From assembly GCA_903887465.1 (NCBI GenBank), contig CAISPW010000297.1:1-41981 (forward strand): a DNA stretch of 41,981 nucleotides. Reading direction: 5' to 3'. Of this stretch, positions 8,156 to 15,817 are shown one piece after another. This DNA is from an uncultured Oscillochloris sp. GTDB taxonomy: Bacteria; Chloroflexota; Chloroflexia; Chloroflexales; Chloroflexaceae. The notes beneath the pieces were generated by a model. It did no database searches, was not told the DNA's origin, and saw only the letters and a program-made list of their open reading frames with translations. Each line of letters opens with the position of its first letter. Within the stretch, counting starts at the first letter, position 1. The translations under genes were made by a program, and so were the position numbers.

Positions 8156-9106
8156 TCACTCCCCGTCATTATACAGTTCCGCCAGCTTTCTCACCTCCTC
8201 GACCATGCGCGCTCGTAGCTCAGGCGGGCTGAGCAGTTCGGCGTTGGATCGGTAGCGCAGCAGGGTCTGGATGATAAAGAAGTCGCTGCGACCCTCGGCC
8301 TCAATGATCACGTCGCCGTTGTCCAGCCGCTCGACCACGCGCTGCGCCTCGAAGCGTTGACTCAGTTCGCCCTGGGCGAGAATTGCCGCGAGGCGGTAGC
8401 GGAAGGTGACGAGTGGCCGGACGCGCTCTGTGCCCGGCGCGAACGTATGTAGTCGTTCGATCTCCAGGATGCGGTCAATGCGCAGATCGCGGCTCTCTCC
8501 GTGGTTGTACACGTAGGCCACCAGATAATAGTGGCGATCATAATACTCAATGGCGTAGGGTTCGAGCTTATGGTAGAGGATCTCGTTACCAAGCGAGTTG
8601 CGATAGCGCATGCGCAACAACCAGCGCGTGGCGATGACGCGCTCTAGCTCTGCGATCTGTGCGGTATACGGGCCATAATCAATCGCCGGCTGTACGGGGG
8701 TGCCGCCAATGTAGTGACCCTCGTAGCTGTGGCGCTGAACATCGCTCAGCCCAACCGTGAGTCGGCCAAGCAGCGTGGCAACCATGTCCGCGTAGGGATG
8801 ATTAGGGCCAAGACTATCGCGGATCACCGCGAGGGCCAGGATGTCGGCGGCGCTGTAGGCGAGTGCGCCGCCGAGCAGCGTATAGACCGGCGGAGAGTCG
8901 GCACTACGGTGGATATGAATCCCGAGATCGGCCAGATGTCCAATATCACGATCAATCATCCGGCGAATGCTTGTGGTTGCTGGATAGGCAGCGCCAAGCC
9001 GGGCGATGATCTCAGCACGAGTCAGCGGTCCATCGCGCAAGGCGTCGAGGAGCGCCCGCAAACGGACAATGATAGCGGTGCGATGGGACGAAGGCGCAGT
9101 AGGCAT
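8156..9106 (-). CDS. WYL-domain transcriptional regulator
   Basis: This 316-residue protein has an N-terminal winged-helix segment (about residues 10-70, with TRAEIIARL and SIRRMIDRDI), then a WYL domain around 180-225 (YHKLEPYAIEYYDRHYYLVA, DLRIDRI) and a C-terminal WCX-like region. WYL proteins bind nucleic-acid or nucleotide ligands and often regulate defence genes, including CRISPR-Cas loci. Its position upstream of, and on the same strand as, the type I-D operon makes it a candidate cas regulator, though this is inference. The gene is followed within 3 bases by the Uma2 gene. The ATG at 9106 has no visible Shine-Dalgarno sequence, so translation may be leaderless or weak. Confidence 0.87.
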   Translation of the reverse strand: MPTAPSSHRTAIIVRLRALLDALRDGPLTRAEIIARLGAAYPATTSIRRMIDRDIGHLADLGIHIHRSADSPPVYTLLGGALAYSAADILALAVIRDSLGPNHPYADMVATLLGRLTVGLSDVQRHSYEGHYIGGTPVQPAIDYGPYTAQIAELERVIATRWLLRMRYRNSLGNEILYHKLEPYAIEYYDRHYYLVAYVYNHGESRDLRIDRILEIERLHTFAPGTERVRPLVTFRYRLAAILAQGELSQRFEAQRVVERLDNGDVIIEAEGRSDFFIIQTLLRYRSNAELLSPPELRARMVEEVRKLAELYNDGE

Positions 9107-9175
9107 AGGGAGGTTTCTTGGAGCCTGTAAAAGGCGATCACAAGGAGTCGTGCCACAGTATCACCGCGACCGGGT

Positions 9176-10129
9176 TCAAAACAGTTCGCGGTAGCGCACC
9201 GCCCAAGCGGTGGCCCGCTCGGACTCCTCGGCGCAGCTATCGAGCAGCGCGCTGATCATCTCCCGCGCCTCCGCAGCCCCCGCACCGATCAGCGCCAGCC
9301 GGTTCAGCGGGCGCGCCGGTGTATGCAGCCGGAACGCCGTTAGCTCCAGACGCCCGCCCACGTAATGCACCTCGTCTGGCCAAGGTGCGTCCCCGCAGTG
9401 GACAACCCCCTTGGCCCGGTAGATCTGTGGCGGCAGCGCCCCCATTGCCGCTACCAGGGCTGCCCGGCGCAGGGGCGTGTCGCTTGCCCACACAAAGCTG
9501 TCGAAGCCGTCACGGCCCAGGTGGCCCGGCACGGCGGGCGGGTCGGTGACGGACAGACGCGGCCCGAAGAGCATCTGCGGATCGACGGCACCGCACACGG
9601 CGGGGATGATCGGCGCGCGCGGGTTTAGCACCCGCAGCCGGGCCTGGGCCACCGCGATCTCCGTGGGGCCGACCAAGTCGGCCTTGCTCAACACCAGGAT
9701 ATCGGCCGCGCGCAGTTGCCACGCGGCCACCGGCGAGGCCGCCAGGGCGGCGGCGAGGCCGTCGGCGGCGGCCACGGCCACCACCGCGTCTAGCGGCAGG
9801 CCGGCCGCGCGGGCCTGGCGGATCATGCCGCCCGGCTCGGCCAACCCGGTCGTCTCCACGACGATCTGCTCCGGATCAGCCAAGGCAATCAACTCCTCCA
9901 CCGCAACCAGAAAGTCGCTGCCAGCCGCACAGCAGATGCAGCCACCGGTCAACTCGACCAGCGGTGGGCCACCGACACGCCCCAGGGTCGGCCCGTCAAA
10001 GCCGGTCTGTCCGATCTCGTTCACCACCAGGGCCAGCCGTCGGCCTGCGCCGCGTTCCAGCAGCGCCCGCAGCAACGTCGTCTTACCGCTGCCCAGGAAG
10101 CCAGTCACAATCGTGATCCTCGGGGTCAT
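9176..10129 (-). CDS. COG0523 / CobW-type G3E GTPase (putative metal chaperone)
   Basis: This P-loop GTPase of about 317 residues belongs to the COG0523 family, whose members deliver zinc or cobalt to target proteins. Visible motifs are Walker A GFLGSGKTT near the start, the metal-binding GGCICC (CxCC) motif, VVETTGLAEP, and SKADLV as the guanine-specificity motif. The C-terminal half matches the CobW C-terminal domain. The chosen ATG at 10129 has GGAGG upstream at good spacing; an in-frame start 54 bases further upstream lacks one. It is divergent from the gene at 10310. The metal cannot be read from the sequence. Confidence 0.88.
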   Translation of the reverse strand: MTPRITIVTGFLGSGKTTLLRALLERGAGRRLALVVNEIGQTGFDGPTLGRVGGPPLVELTGGCICCAAGSDFLVAVEELIALADPEQIVVETTGLAEPGGMIRQARAAGLPLDAVVAVAAADGLAAALAASPVAAWQLRAADILVLSKADLVGPTEIAVAQARLRVLNPRAPIIPAVCGAVDPQMLFGPRLSVTDPPAVPGHLGRDGFDSFVWASDTPLRRAALVAAMGALPPQIYRAKGVVHCGDAPWPDEVHYVGGRLELTAFRLHTPARPLNRLALIGAGAAEAREMISALLDSCAEESERATAWAVRYRELF

Positions 10130-10241
10130 GGCACGCCCTCCGCGTAGCCGGTCAGTTCCATCTATACCCGCTGCCCCGCCCAATGGCGGACAGAACCTTT
10201 CGTCGGCGCGGGCGGTATATGATCAGATGTATATGGACATG

Positions 10242-10282
10242 GTAAGGCCGAAACATTTGCGCAGCAAATACTTCGGCCTTAC
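10242..10282. repeat. Palindromic repeat, AAGGCCGAA-ended variant (copy A)
   Basis: GTAAGGCCGAA pairs with TTCGGCCTTAC, and the inner TTTGC pairs with GCAAA, giving a 41-base imperfect hairpin. It is a short member of the palindrome family also seen at 15757, 20327, 27825 and 31544. It lies in the divergent promoter region between the COG0523 gene and the gene at 10310. Confidence 0.65.
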
Positions 10283-10285
10283 AAT
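10257..10285 (+). promoter_or_regulatory. Sigma-70-type promoter overlapping palindrome A
   Basis: TTGCGC (10257-10262) and TACAAT (10280-10285) are separated by exactly 17 bases. The expected start site near 10292 would leave an untranslated leader of about 18 bases before the ATG at 10310. Both boxes lie in or at the edge of the palindrome, so the repeat may have supplied the promoter. Confidence 0.5.
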
Positions 10286-10309
10286 AGTGAGTCTCTGGCG
10301 GGATTGCTA

Positions 10310-10795
10310 ATGAGCGACTATCTAGACACCGACGACGCGGCGCGCGTGCTGGTGGCGGTGGTCACCCGCGAACGCGACCTAGATCTGGCCCGCGCCGAGG
10401 GCTGGTACCGCGTGCCCCTGGCCCGCTTGCCGGCCCGCTTCGCCGCCGACTTCCTGGCCTTCTACCAGACGGCGACCTTCGGAGCGGAGCGCTGGGCGGT
10501 GCGCTACTACGCGCCGGTGCTGCGCTACCGGATTGCCACCCGCCGCGAGTTGCTGCCCGACGAGCCGGATCACCCACGGGCCGATGAGCGTTACTATCGG
10601 GTTGAGATCGGCCCGCTTGAGTCCCTTCCGCTGCCCATCCCCGCCGAGCGCCTGCGCCGGGTGAGCTTTATCAGCACGACGTTCGGCCAACTCCGGCGCG
10701 CCCGCGATGTCTGCGAGTTGTTCCGCCCCGACGAGGATGCCGCGCCGCCCGACGATATCTGGGGTGCCGGTATGGCCGGCAGGAGCCTGACGTGA
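10310..10795 (+). CDS. Conserved protein of unknown function (161 aa)
   Basis: This is a soluble protein of about 161 residues with no signal peptide or membrane segment and no domain that I can assign with confidence. The N-terminal half contains DLDLARAEGWYRVPLARLPA followed by an FYQTATFGAERWAVRYYAPV segment; the second half contains LLPDEPDHPRADERYYRVEI and ends with a low-complexity DEDAAPPDD tail. These aromatic-rich blocks look well ordered and conserved-like, not random. The ATG at 10310 is chosen over a TTG two codons upstream. The gene is first of a plus-strand run with thiN and a protease gene, and its 3' end overlaps a riboswitch-like motif. Confidence 0.75.
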   Translation: MSDYLDTDDAARVLVAVVTRERDLDLARAEGWYRVPLARLPARFAADFLAFYQTATFGAERWAVRYYAPVLRYRIATRRELLPDEPDHPRADERYYRVEIGPLESLPLPIPAERLRRVSFISTTFGQLRRARDVCELFRPDEDAAPPDDIWGAGMAGRSLT

Positions 10796-10847
10796 TCCGG
10801 GAGGGGCTGAGATCCGTCCCCATCTGATCGCTCTACTGAGATACGCT
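10751..10847 (+). promoter_or_regulatory. Possible degenerate TPP-riboswitch-like leader of thiN
   Basis: Upstream of thiN are, in the right order, GGGGTGCC (within the 3' end of the preceding gene), GGCTGAGA, a CCCC that could pair with the first GGGG, and CTGATC. These resemble the 5' half of the thiamine pyrophosphate aptamer. The usual 3' part (TGG-ATAAT-CCAGCG) is missing, so this may be a relic or coincidence. Confidence 0.22.
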
Positions 10848-11504
10848 ATGTACGCGATTATCGTGGCGAACGCGCCCGACTTCGATGCCACGCCCTTCGC
10901 AGATGCCCTGGCCGCCGCCGATCTCGTCATCGCCGCCGACGGCGGGGGCAACGCCCTCCACGCCATTGGGGTGGTGCCGCACCTGGTGGTGGGCGACCTC
11001 GACTCGCTCGACCCGGCGGTTGGGCGGGCCTTCCGCGCCGCCGGGGCCGAACTGCGGCGCTTCCCCACCGAGAAGGATGAAACCGACCTAGAGCTGGCGC
11101 TGCTGCTGGCGGTTGAGCGCGGCGCAGATCAGATCGACATCCTGGGTGCCATCGGCGGGCGCTGGGATCAGGGTCTGGCCAACGTGGCCATGCTGGCCTT
11201 GCCCGAGTTGGTCGGCCTGCGCGTACGCCTGCTGGATGTGGATCAGGAGGCGTTCCTCGTGCGCGGCACCGCCGAGATCCCCGGCGCGGCGGGCGACACC
11301 GTCTCGCTGCTGCCGCTGGGCGGCGCGGCCCACGGCATTACCACTCGCGGGCTTCACTACCGGCTAGACGCTGCCACCCTGCGCTTCGAGCGCTCGCGCG
11401 GCATCAGCAATCGAATCGTCCAGCCCCCCGCCCATGTCTCGGTGGGCGAGGGGCTGCTGCTGGTTGTTCACCATCACCGTCCTAGCGAGAGTCGAGGTTA
11501 CTGA
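10848..11504 (+). CDS. thiN: Thiamine pyrophosphokinase
   Basis: This 218-residue cytosolic enzyme transfers pyrophosphate from ATP to thiamine to make thiamine diphosphate. Diagnostic motifs are DGGGNAL at 31-37, VVGDLDS at 47-53, PTEKDETDLELAL at 73-85 and GAIGGRWDQ at 100-108; the C-terminal thiamine-binding part contains the expected SNRI. Length is normal for the family. The ATG at 10848 follows only a weak GAGA-type ribosome site. The stop codon overlaps the next ATG (TGATG), implying translational coupling to the protease gene, an unusual pairing of functions. A thiamine-responsive leader may precede it. Confidence 0.92.
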   Translation: MYAIIVANAPDFDATPFADALAAADLVIAADGGGNALHAIGVVPHLVVGDLDSLDPAVGRAFRAAGAELRRFPTEKDETDLELALLLAVERGADQIDILGAIGGRWDQGLANVAMLALPELVGLRVRLLDVDQEAFLVRGTAEIPGAAGDTVSLLPLGGAAHGITTRGLHYRLDAATLRFERSRGISNRIVQPPAHVSVGEGLLLVVHHHRPSESRGY

Positions 11505-12373
11505 TGCGTTCACTCACCATCGCCCTGGCGCTATTCGCCCTGACCCTGCTCATCGGCGTGGGGGCCGTTGTCCACGCCGACGGCCTGCCGCGCCCCATGA
11601 TCGTCGGCGGCACCGATGTGCCTGACCCCAACCCCTACACCTATCAGGTCTCCGTGGGCACGGCCAATTCGTACTTTTGCGGCGGCTCGCTGATCGCCGC
11701 GAACTGGGTACTCTCGGCGGCCCACTGCTTTGTCGATGCGCAGACCGGTGCGGTGACCGATGCGGCAACCCTGGTGGTGCGGGTGGGCCTGCGCTTGCAG
11801 AGTACCGCCACTATCGACAATAACCGGGCCGTGATCCAGCTGATCACCCACCCATCCTATGATCGTGCGACATCGCTGAACGACATCGCCCTGCTCCAGT
11901 TGGCGACCCCCGCATCAGCCGACTGGGTCGTCCCCACCGCTGACGCGGCGAACGACCCGGCCCTGACGGTACCGGGCACCACGTCCACCGCCACCGGCTG
12001 GGGCGGGCTGCTCGGCTACGATCCCTCGCAGAGCGAGCCGACCGGAGGCCAGCAATACCCCGATATCCTCCATGTGGTGCAGATGCCGATCGCCGCAAGC
12101 GAAATCTGCGGGATTAACGCGACCCAGATCTGCGCCGGCGAGGTCGCTGGCGGCAAAGATACCTGCCAGGGTGACAGCGGCGGCCCGCTGGTGGTGAGCA
12201 ACGGCCCCGGCGGCTACATCCAGGTGGGGGTGGTGAGCAACGGCCCCGGCTGTGCGGCCGCCGGGTACTACGGCGTCTATACGCGGGTGGGATCCTTCCA
12301 CAACTGGATTGCCACGGTGATCAATCCGGTGACTCTCCTGCCACAGGCATACCTGCCGCTGGTTATGCGCTAG
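11504..12373 (+). CDS. Secreted trypsin-like serine protease (family S1)
   Basis: This 289-residue protein has an N-terminal signal peptide (hydrophobic to about residue 26, ending VVHADG), then IVGGTDV near residue 33, the usual start of a mature chymotrypsin-fold protease. The catalytic triad is visible as His74 (SAAHC), Asp127 (NDIALLQL) and Ser225 (GDSGGPL). Asp219, six residues before the Ser, matches the Asp189 position of trypsin, so cleavage after Arg or Lys is expected. Cysteines sit at typical disulphide positions. The protein ends in a hydrophobic tail with YLPLVMR. It starts on the last base of the thiN stop codon and is followed by a strong terminator. Confidence 0.92.
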   Translation: MRSLTIALALFALTLLIGVGAVVHADGLPRPMIVGGTDVPDPNPYTYQVSVGTANSYFCGGSLIAANWVLSAAHCFVDAQTGAVTDAATLVVRVGLRLQSTATIDNNRAVIQLITHPSYDRATSLNDIALLQLATPASADWVVPTADAANDPALTVPGTTSTATGWGGLLGYDPSQSEPTGGQQYPDILHVVQMPIAASEICGINATQICAGEVAGGKDTCQGDSGGPLVVSNGPGGYIQVGVVSNGPGCAAAGYYGVYTRVGSFHNWIATVINPVTLLPQAYLPLVMR

Positions 12374-12397
12374 AGCAGGCGACAGATAATATGCCCA

Positions 12398-12449
12398 GGA
12401 ATACCAGGAAGGGGCAACAGCGTACGCTGTTGCCCCTTCCTGGTATTCC
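12398..12449. terminator. Large bidirectional terminator
   Basis: This perfect 52-base palindrome (26-bp stem) is centred on CGTACG; one arm begins GGAATACCAGGAAGGGGC. It lies between the convergent protease gene (plus strand) and sigma-factor gene (minus strand) and could stop transcription from both sides. Confidence 0.8.
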
Positions 12450-12456
12450 CGTATCT

Positions 12457-13650
12457 CTATATTTGGTCGAGGTAATCTTTGAGGAGTTTGCCGAGGCGCG
12501 GGTGGCGCAGCTTGCGCAGCGCCTTCACCTCGATCTGGCGGACGCGCTCGCGGGTGACGCCGAAGGCTTTGCCGACCTCTTCCAGGGTGCGTGGCTGGCC
12601 GTCAGAGAGTCCGTAGCGCAGCTCCAGCACCCGGCGCTCGCGCTCGGTGAGCTGGTCGAGAGCGGTGGCAATCTGCTGGCGAAGCATCCCGCTGGCGGCG
12701 GCGTCATCGGCATCGAGGGCGTGCGGGTCGGGGATAAAATCGGCCAAAGTGCTGTCGGCCTCCTCGCCCACCGGCGTCGCCAGGGAGACCGGGTCTTGGG
12801 CAGTGCGGCGCAACTCGCGCAGCTTCTCCTCGCTCATGCTGAGGGCAAGGGCCAGCTCGCTGTCATTTGGCTCGCGACCGAGGCTCTGGGTGAGCTGGCG
12901 GCGGGATGCCTGGATGCGGTTCAGCGTCTCGCCAAGGTGGACGGGCAGGCGCACCAGACGGCTCTGGTCGGCCAGGGCACGCGAGAGCGCCTGCTTGATC
13001 CACCACGTCGCATAGGTAGAGAACTTGAAGCCCTTATCGTGATCGAACTTCTCGATCGCCCGCAGCAGACCCAGGCTCCCCTCCTGGATGAGGTCGAGCA
13101 GAGGCAGGCCACGGTCGCGATAGCGCTTCGCGATGCTGACCACCAGGCGCAGATTCGCGGCGGCCATCTGCTGGCGGGCCTCGTTACCCTCGCTGATCTG
13201 CTGGCGCAGCTGCATGGCCTCGCGGCTATCAGCGGGGAGTTCCGCGATCCGTTTCACTGCAAGCTGGCCGCGCTCGATTGCCTGGGCGAGGCGCTTCTCC
13301 TCCCCGGCGGTGAGCAGGGGCACCTGCCCGATCTCGCGCAGATAGAGCCGCACGCTATCGCCGAGGAGCGCGTCGGAGAGTCCCTCGTCAAAGTCAATCG
13401 CCACCCCGCTCACCGGCTCATCTTCAGGCGTCGGGTCGTCGGCGCTATCGCGGACGGGAATGCTCGCCTCAGTCAGGGCTGCGTAGATCGCGTCCACCAC
13501 CTCAAGCGCCTCTTCAGCGTTGGGGACGAGGCTCTGGATCTCTTCGAATGTAACAAAACCACGCTGTCGACCGAAGGTAATCAGGCCCTGGATATCGACC
13601 GGGCCAGTCGAGGAGGTGCCGCGCGCGGTATCAGGTTGAGTCTGAGCCAT
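12457..13650 (-). CDS. sigA: Primary (housekeeping) RNA polymerase sigma factor
   Basis: This sigma-70 factor of about 397 residues directs RNA polymerase to housekeeping promoters. A short region 1.1-like N-terminus (FGRQRGFVTFEEIQSLVP) and an acidic linker precede region 1.2 (DSVRLYLREIGQVPLL). Region 2 has AAANLRLVVSIAKRYRDRGL, LLDLIQEGSLGLLRAIEKFD and FKFSTYATWWIKQALSRALA; region 4 ends with TLEEVGKAFGVTRERVRQIE. All belong to group 1 sigma factors. The ATG at 13650 follows AAGGAT; an in-frame ATG 30 bases upstream has no ribosome site. It is convergent with the protease gene and shares its terminator. Confidence 0.95.
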   Translation of the reverse strand: MAQTQPDTARGTSSTGPVDIQGLITFGRQRGFVTFEEIQSLVPNAEEALEVVDAIYAALTEASIPVRDSADDPTPEDEPVSGVAIDFDEGLSDALLGDSVRLYLREIGQVPLLTAGEEKRLAQAIERGQLAVKRIAELPADSREAMQLRQQISEGNEARQQMAAANLRLVVSIAKRYRDRGLPLLDLIQEGSLGLLRAIEKFDHDKGFKFSTYATWWIKQALSRALADQSRLVRLPVHLGETLNRIQASRRQLTQSLGREPNDSELALALSMSEEKLRELRRTAQDPVSLATPVGEEADSTLADFIPDPHALDADDAAASGMLRQQIATALDQLTERERRVLELRYGLSDGQPRTLEEVGKAFGVTRERVRQIEVKALRKLRHPRLGKLLKDYLDQI

Positions 13651-13864
13651 AACGTTATCCTTAACCGGGCGAGTCGGCACCGGGCCGACGACCTGCTGCG
13701 AACCGATACGCTCATGCTCACACTATCGTCGCTAACATAGCGTCGCAGGCATGTCAGGATGCAGGAGGAGCCGGCTTTACGGAAAAAGAACGCGAGGCAG
13801 TGCCGATATCGCGCCCAGGGTACGGGGCGTATTGTAGCATACCTGTCGTCGCCGTGCGGCTATG

Positions 13865-13997
13865 CCAGGGCGGGGGGCAATGTCGCTGGTGCGCCCCAGA
13901 CCCTGCTTTTTGTGGATAGCTGGTGGCGAAGCCGCCAAATATCCACAAAAGAAGATCTTTCGGGAGTAGCGCAGCCATCTCCAAACCCCCACCGAAA
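13865..13997. repeat. Three-hairpin dispersed repeat (diverged copy 1)
   Basis: This copy shares the landmarks GTCGCTGG, GCGCCCCAGACC, AAGATCTTTCGGG and CCAAACCCCC with copies at 17065 and 31552. Its central hairpin uses different bases (TGTGGATA pairing with TATCCACA, GGTGGC with GCCGCC) yet keeps the pairing, which suggests that structure rather than sequence is maintained. Confidence 0.6.
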
Positions 13998-14005
13998 GTC
14001 TGACT

Positions 14006-14044
14006 CTGGCTGAATATACCAGTGAATCGGACTCATTCAGCCAG
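14006..14044 (-). terminator. Hairpin downstream of ptsI
   Basis: CTGGCTGAAT pairs with ATTCAGCCAG across a 19-base loop, immediately after the ptsI stop codon. There is no long T-run, so it may be a weak terminator or an mRNA 3' end stabiliser. Confidence 0.45.
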
Positions 14045-14047
14045 GTG

Positions 14048-15745
14048 TCACAGCAGTGCGCGCACCTCGGCGGCGCTCGCGCAGGCCAGGGCGCGTTGGG
14101 CTAGGTCAGCGCAGCTCCCGCTATCGGCGGCGCGGATCGCCGCGCGCACCAGCGGCAGGCTACCCGGCCCGCAACTCAACTCATCGACGCCGAGGCCGAT
14201 CAGCAGCGCGGTGGCTCGGGGGTCGCCGCCAAGCTCACCGCAGACCGCCACATGACGCCCGTGGCGGTGGGCGGCCTCGCAGGCCATGGCGATCAGCCGC
14301 AGCACCGCCGGGTCGAGCGGCTGGTAGAGGTCGGCAATCCGGCTATTGCCACGGTCGCATGCCAGGGTGTACTGGGTCAGATCGTTCGTGCCGATGCTGA
14401 AGAAGTCGGCCTCGCGGGCCAGCGCCTCAGCGTTGAGGGCGGCGGCCGGCACCTCGATCATCACGCCGAGCTGCGGGCTGGCGGATTGCGCCAGACCCTC
14501 GGCGGCGAGTTGGGCCATGGCCTGCTCAAGCAGGGCGCGGGCATGGCGCAGTTCATCCAGGGTGCTGACCATCGGCAGCATGATGCGGATGTCTGCGCTG
14601 GCCCCGGCGCGCAGCAGGGCGCGCAATTGCGGCAGCAGGATGTCGGGTCGGCTCAGGCCGATGCGCAGGCCACGCCAGCCCAGGAAGGGGTTCTGCTCGT
14701 GGGGCAGCGGGAAGGCGGGCAGGTGTTTATCGCCGCCTATGTCGAGGGTTCGCACCGTGATCGGCGTGCCGGGCAACTCGGCGGCCACCGCCGCGTAGAG
14801 CGCCAACTGCTCCGCCTCGTCGGGCAGGTCAGGCCGCTCCAGGAAGAGCAACTCGGTGCGTAGCAGACCCACCCCGGCGGCACCCCACTCGCGGGCAGCC
14901 CGGGCCTCGGCGGGGGTCGCCGCGTTGGCCACCAGAGCAATCTGCCTGCCGTCGCGGGTGACGCTGGGCAGGCCAACCTCGGCGCGCAGAGCCTGCGCGC
15001 GCGCGTCGAGGTCGGCCTGCGCCCCGCGCAGCCGGGCGATCTCTTCGGCGGGCGGGTCAATCTGCAGGCTGCCCGCCGCGCCGTCGAGCGCCAGGGGCGT
15101 GCCCTCAGCGACGCCGAGGATTCCCTCGCCGAGTCCGATAACCGCCGGGATGCCGAGTGCGCGGGCCAGGATGGTGCTGTGGGCGGTGAGCCCACCGGCG
15201 GCCAGGGCGAAACCCAGGAGCCGCTCGCGCGGCGCGCTCACCAAGTCGGATGGGCCGAGGTCGTGGGCGACCACCACCGCCGGGACCAGCAGGCGCTCGG
15301 CCAGGCCCTGCGCCCCGGTGAGGCGGCGCAGCACCTGCCCGACCACATCGCGCACATCGGCGGCGCGGGCGCTTAGGTACTCGTCGTCGAGGGCGAGCAA
15401 CTCGGCGGCCTGCTCCTCGCCTGCTGCGCCGATGGCTAGGGCCGCGCTCAAGCCGCCCTCGGTAATCAAGGCCATGGCGCGGTCGCTCAGGCCGGGGTCG
15501 TCCAGGAGCATGCGATGAGCGCTGAAAATCTCGGCCTCCTCGTCCTTGCCCGCCCCGCGCAGCTGATCCTCAAGCGCGGCGATGGCCCCATCAACCGCAG
15601 CGATGGCCGTGCTGAGGTGGGCGACCTCGGCCTCGGGCGACGCGGTCGGCACGTCTACGGCGGCAACCGGGCTGAACACCAGGGCTGGGCCGATGGCGAT
15701 GCCGGGCGCGGCGGCGCGGCCGTGGATGATCTGGGGTGTGTTCAT
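14048..15745 (-). CDS. ptsI: Phosphoenolpyruvate-protein phosphotransferase (PTS enzyme I)
   Basis: This cytosolic protein of about 565 residues takes phosphate from phosphoenolpyruvate and passes it to HPr. The N-terminal swivelling domain carries the phospho-accepting His189 in GGLTAHSTILARALGIPAV; the C-terminal TIM barrel has the PEP-binding GVGLLRTELLFLERP, IMLPMV and FFSIGTNDLTQY segments and the VCGELGGDP motif with the catalytic Cys. Length fits the family. The ATG at 15745 follows AGGAT by a good distance; an in-frame upstream start (MANASP...) arises only from a palindromic repeat. No HPr or sugar permease is in the window, so the partner system is unknown. Confidence 0.92.
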   Translation of the reverse strand: MNTPQIIHGRAAAPGIAIGPALVFSPVAAVDVPTASPEAEVAHLSTAIAAVDGAIAALEDQLRGAGKDEEAEIFSAHRMLLDDPGLSDRAMALITEGGLSAALAIGAAGEEQAAELLALDDEYLSARAADVRDVVGQVLRRLTGAQGLAERLLVPAVVVAHDLGPSDLVSAPRERLLGFALAAGGLTAHSTILARALGIPAVIGLGEGILGVAEGTPLALDGAAGSLQIDPPAEEIARLRGAQADLDARAQALRAEVGLPSVTRDGRQIALVANAATPAEARAAREWGAAGVGLLRTELLFLERPDLPDEAEQLALYAAVAAELPGTPITVRTLDIGGDKHLPAFPLPHEQNPFLGWRGLRIGLSRPDILLPQLRALLRAGASADIRIMLPMVSTLDELRHARALLEQAMAQLAAEGLAQSASPQLGVMIEVPAAALNAEALAREADFFSIGTNDLTQYTLACDRGNSRIADLYQPLDPAVLRLIAMACEAAHRHGRHVAVCGELGGDPRATALLIGLGVDELSCGPGSLPLVRAAIRAADSGSCADLAQRALACASAAEVRALL

Positions 15746-15756
15746 GATCATATCCT

Positions 15757-15813
15757 GTGGGGGCGAAGCATTCGCCATGTCGCTTCGTGACCGGGCGAAT
15801 GCTTCGCCCCTAC
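15757..15813. repeat. Palindromic repeat, GGGGCGAAGCATTCG type (copy B)
   Basis: GTGGGGGCGAAGCATTCGCC pairs with GGGCGAATGCTTCGCCCCTAC, leaving a loop of about 16 bases. It fills the gap between the acyl-CoA dehydrogenase stop (15818) and ptsI, 12 bases upstream of the ptsI start, and supplies a false ATG for ptsI. Confidence 0.75.
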
Positions 15814-15817
15814 CATG

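Larger units (their letters stand above)
13651..14047. other. Intergenic region between sigA and ptsI
   Basis: This stretch of about 400 bases separates sigA (downstream on the minus strand) from the end of ptsI. It must contain the sigA promoter, but no convincing -35/-10 pair could be picked. It holds a diverged three-hairpin repeat (13865-13997) and the ptsI terminator hairpin. No gene was seen. Confidence 0.6.

Noticed and set aside
12391-13740. Long plus-strand ORF (449 aa) opposite sigA
   Set aside because: It is antisense to an unmistakable sigma factor and starts in the terminator palindrome.
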